From Massilia putida (GTDB lineage Bacteria; Pseudomonadota; Gammaproteobacteria; Burkholderiales; Burkholderiaceae_D), in contig NZ_CP019038.1 in assembly GCF_001941825.1 (NCBI RefSeq), positions 6,882,001-6,946,000 of the forward strand: DNA of 64,000 nucleotides, written 5' to 3'. The stretch's first letter is position 1; every line of letters begins with the position of its first letter. The position numbers and the translations under genes were made by a program. Of the stretch, positions 62,677 through 64,000 are shown piece after piece. The notes under the pieces were generated by a model that was not told the origin of the DNA, made no database searches, and saw nothing but the letters and a program-made list of their open reading frames with translations.

Positions 62677-63177
62677 ATGAAACTCAGAAGCCTTTCCGCG
62701 GCGGCCGCGCTGCTTGCCGCCAGTATCGCCACGACCTCCGTCACCCCGGCCTTCGCCGCCGGCGAGCCTCCGGCAGAAGGTGACCACGAGCGGGGGCCGG
62801 GCGGCCACGGACCCGGCGCGCCGGGCCCGGACATGCCCTTCGGCCGGATGCCCCTGCATGGCCTGAAACTCACCGACGCGCAGCAGGACAAGCTGTTCGC
62901 CATCATGCACGCGCAGGCGCCCGAGCGGCGCGAGCGCGACAAGGCCATCCGCAAGGCGCACGAGGCCCTGCGCGACCTGGGCCGCGCGGACAAATTCGAC
63001 GACGCGAAGGCCGCCGCGCTGGCGCGCGACCTGGGCCAGGCCGTCGCCGCCGAAGCGCTGCTGCAAGCCCGCACGGAAGCCCAGGCGCTGGCCGTGCTGA
63101 CGCCGGAACAGCGCGAACAACTGCGCCAGCGCCGCGTCCGCGTCCGCGACGCGGACGGCCCGCCAGACCGCCGTTGA
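62677..63177 (+). CDS. Spy/CpxP-family periplasmic chaperone-like protein
   Basis: 166 residues with a signal peptide (cleavage after PAFA). The two LTxxQ motifs are present (LTDAQQDKL and LTPEQREQL), as in CpxP and Spy, on a helical, charged core. The N-terminus of the mature protein is Gly/Pro/His-rich (GPGGHGPGAPGPD), echoing the Gly/Pro tract in the kinase. ATG at 62677 with GAGG upstream is chosen over the ATG three codons earlier. Divergent from the two-component genes. Confidence 0.88.
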   Translation: MKLRSLSAAAALLAASIATTSVTPAFAAGEPPAEGDHERGPGGHGPGAPGPDMPFGRMPLHGLKLTDAQQDKLFAIMHAQAPERRERDKAIRKAHEALRDLGRADKFDDAKAAALARDLGQAVAAEALLQARTEAQALAVLTPEQREQLRQRRVRVRDADGPPDRR

Positions 63178-63285
63178 GCCGGCGCCTGCACGCGGCGGGT
63201 GTAGGCGTTTCCCTCTAAACCACGGGAGGTAATGACATTACAATGGGCCTCGTTCCGACTATGCGCAGCCGCGTCATACCTTCCG

Positions 63286-64000
63286 ATGCCCCAGCCATTA
63301 CTCCATTTCACCCACGGGAACAGCTATCCGGCTGGATCGTACGGCCGCCTGCTCGACGAGCTGCGGCGCGATTTCGACGTGCGCACGACGGACATGCTGG
63401 GCCACGATCCCCGCTTTCCCGTGCGCGACAACTGGCACACGCTGATCGACGAACTGATCGCGCAGCTGGAGACGTACGGCCGGCCCGCGATTCTCGTCGG
63501 CCATTCGCTGGGCGGCGCGGTCAGCATGCTGGCGGCCCATCGCCGGCCCGACCTGGCGCGCTGCGTCGTGATGCTGGATTCGCCCGTCGTCGCGGGCTGG
63601 CGCGCGGGCGTGTGGCGCTTCGTGAAGGCGCTGGGATTGCGCGAGCGGCTGTCGCCCGGCGGTGTCGCGCGCCGGCGCCGCAACGTGTGGCCGTCGCGCG
63701 CGGCCGCCTACGAGCATTTCATCGCCAAGCCGATCTTCCAGGCGTGGGCGCCGGGCGCGCTGGACGATTATCTCGATCACGGCCTGAAGCCGCATCCGGA
63801 CGGCGTGCAGCTGCGCTTCGACCGCGACGTCGAGGCGGCGATCTACGGCACGCTGCCGCACGACATGGACCGCGCGCTGCGCGCGCCGTTCCCGGTGCCG
63901 GTGGGTTTCATCGCGGGCACCGATTCCGCCGAGCTGCGCCAGGCGGGCCTGGATGCGACGCGCCGGCTCGTCGGCGCCAACTTCGTCACGATCGAGGGCA
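63286..64000 (+). CDS. Alpha/beta hydrolase (3' end cut by window edge)
   Basis: 238 codons to the window end. The fold marks are FTHGNSYPAGSYGRLLDEL (oxyanion region), the nucleophile elbow LVGHSLGGAVS and VVMLDSPVVAGW, and a cap-like helical region follows. Resembles lipase/esterase members of the family used as generic hydrolases. The His of the triad lies beyond the window. ATG at 63286 is the first start in frame with homology. No neighbour suggests a substrate. Confidence 0.85.
   Translation, partial: MPQPLLHFTHGNSYPAGSYGRLLDELRRDFDVRTTDMLGHDPRFPVRDNWHTLIDELIAQLETYGRPAILVGHSLGGAVSMLAAHRRPDLARCVVMLDSPVVAGWRAGVWRFVKALGLRERLSPGGVARRRRNVWPSRAAAYEHFIAKPIFQAWAPGALDDYLDHGLKPHPDGVQLRFDRDVEAAIYGTLPHDMDRALRAPFPVPVGFIAGTDSAELRQAGLDATRRLVGANFVTIEG

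Overview
The window is a GC-rich, densely packed bacterial chromosome segment. Its gene content and order (serB next to mfd; lysS-prfB and recJ-rpfE-like blocks; lolC-lolD-tatD-comEC; a branched-chain amino acid ABC operon; a PBP1A gene) suggest a betaproteobacterium, most likely Oxalobacteraceae and Massilia-like. The taxonomic call is inference from gene order and codon style, not from a database match.

Layout. 1-5.3 kb: truncated chemoreceptor, trxC, a DUF72 gene overlapping a Mut7-C RNase-like gene, a small Cys-motif protein, glycerate kinase. 5.3-11.4 kb: class V aminotransferase running into a minus-strand Liv operon (binding protein, LivH, a LivM-LivG fusion, LivF). 11.6-16.8 kb: lipoprotein, EamA exporter, aldo/keto reductase, TonB-dependent receptor. 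17-25.3 kb: serB, mfd, two duplicated Ser/Gly/Thr-rich lipoprotein genes with a shared upstream motif, PBP1A. 25.4-32.9 kb: OPT transporter, LysR regulator, epimerase-like gene, POT peptide transporter, ppnN. 33-36.4 kb: lysS, a HAD phosphatase, and prfB with its programmed +1 frameshift. 36.5-46.3 kb: a periplasmic nucleotidase, HTH-GAF protein, DUF2288, a RES/Xre toxin-antitoxin pair, a SnoaL-like protein, recJ, an RpfE-like gene, and two neighbouring ferritin-like genes. 46.4-49.3 kb: lolC-lolD-tatD. 60.4-64 kb: a Cpx/Rst-type two-component system with a divergent Spy/CpxP-like gene, then a truncated alpha/beta hydrolase.

The most unusual part is 49.2-58.8 kb. An orphan type VI secretion module (VgrG with a transthyretin-like tail, a lipase effector with an LCAT/PGAP1-type fold, a Tli4-type immunity protein and a second Tli4 copy with an in-frame internal deletion) lies between tatD and comEC. 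A 38-bp imperfect duplication of the tatD 3' end sits at its left edge. comEC itself is split exactly at its conserved I-S-I-S-G core by about 1.6 kb of visibly AT-richer DNA. That insert carries two minus-strand genes of unknown function, one of them a predicted exported, beta-barrel-like protein. No transposase or integrase is visible in it. The two comEC halves together still cover a full-length protein, so natural transformation is probably lost in this strain.

Palindromic repeats recur between genes. One 105-bp inverted repeat supplies the stop codons of both convergent genes flanking it. No tRNA, rRNA or CRISPR array was recognised.
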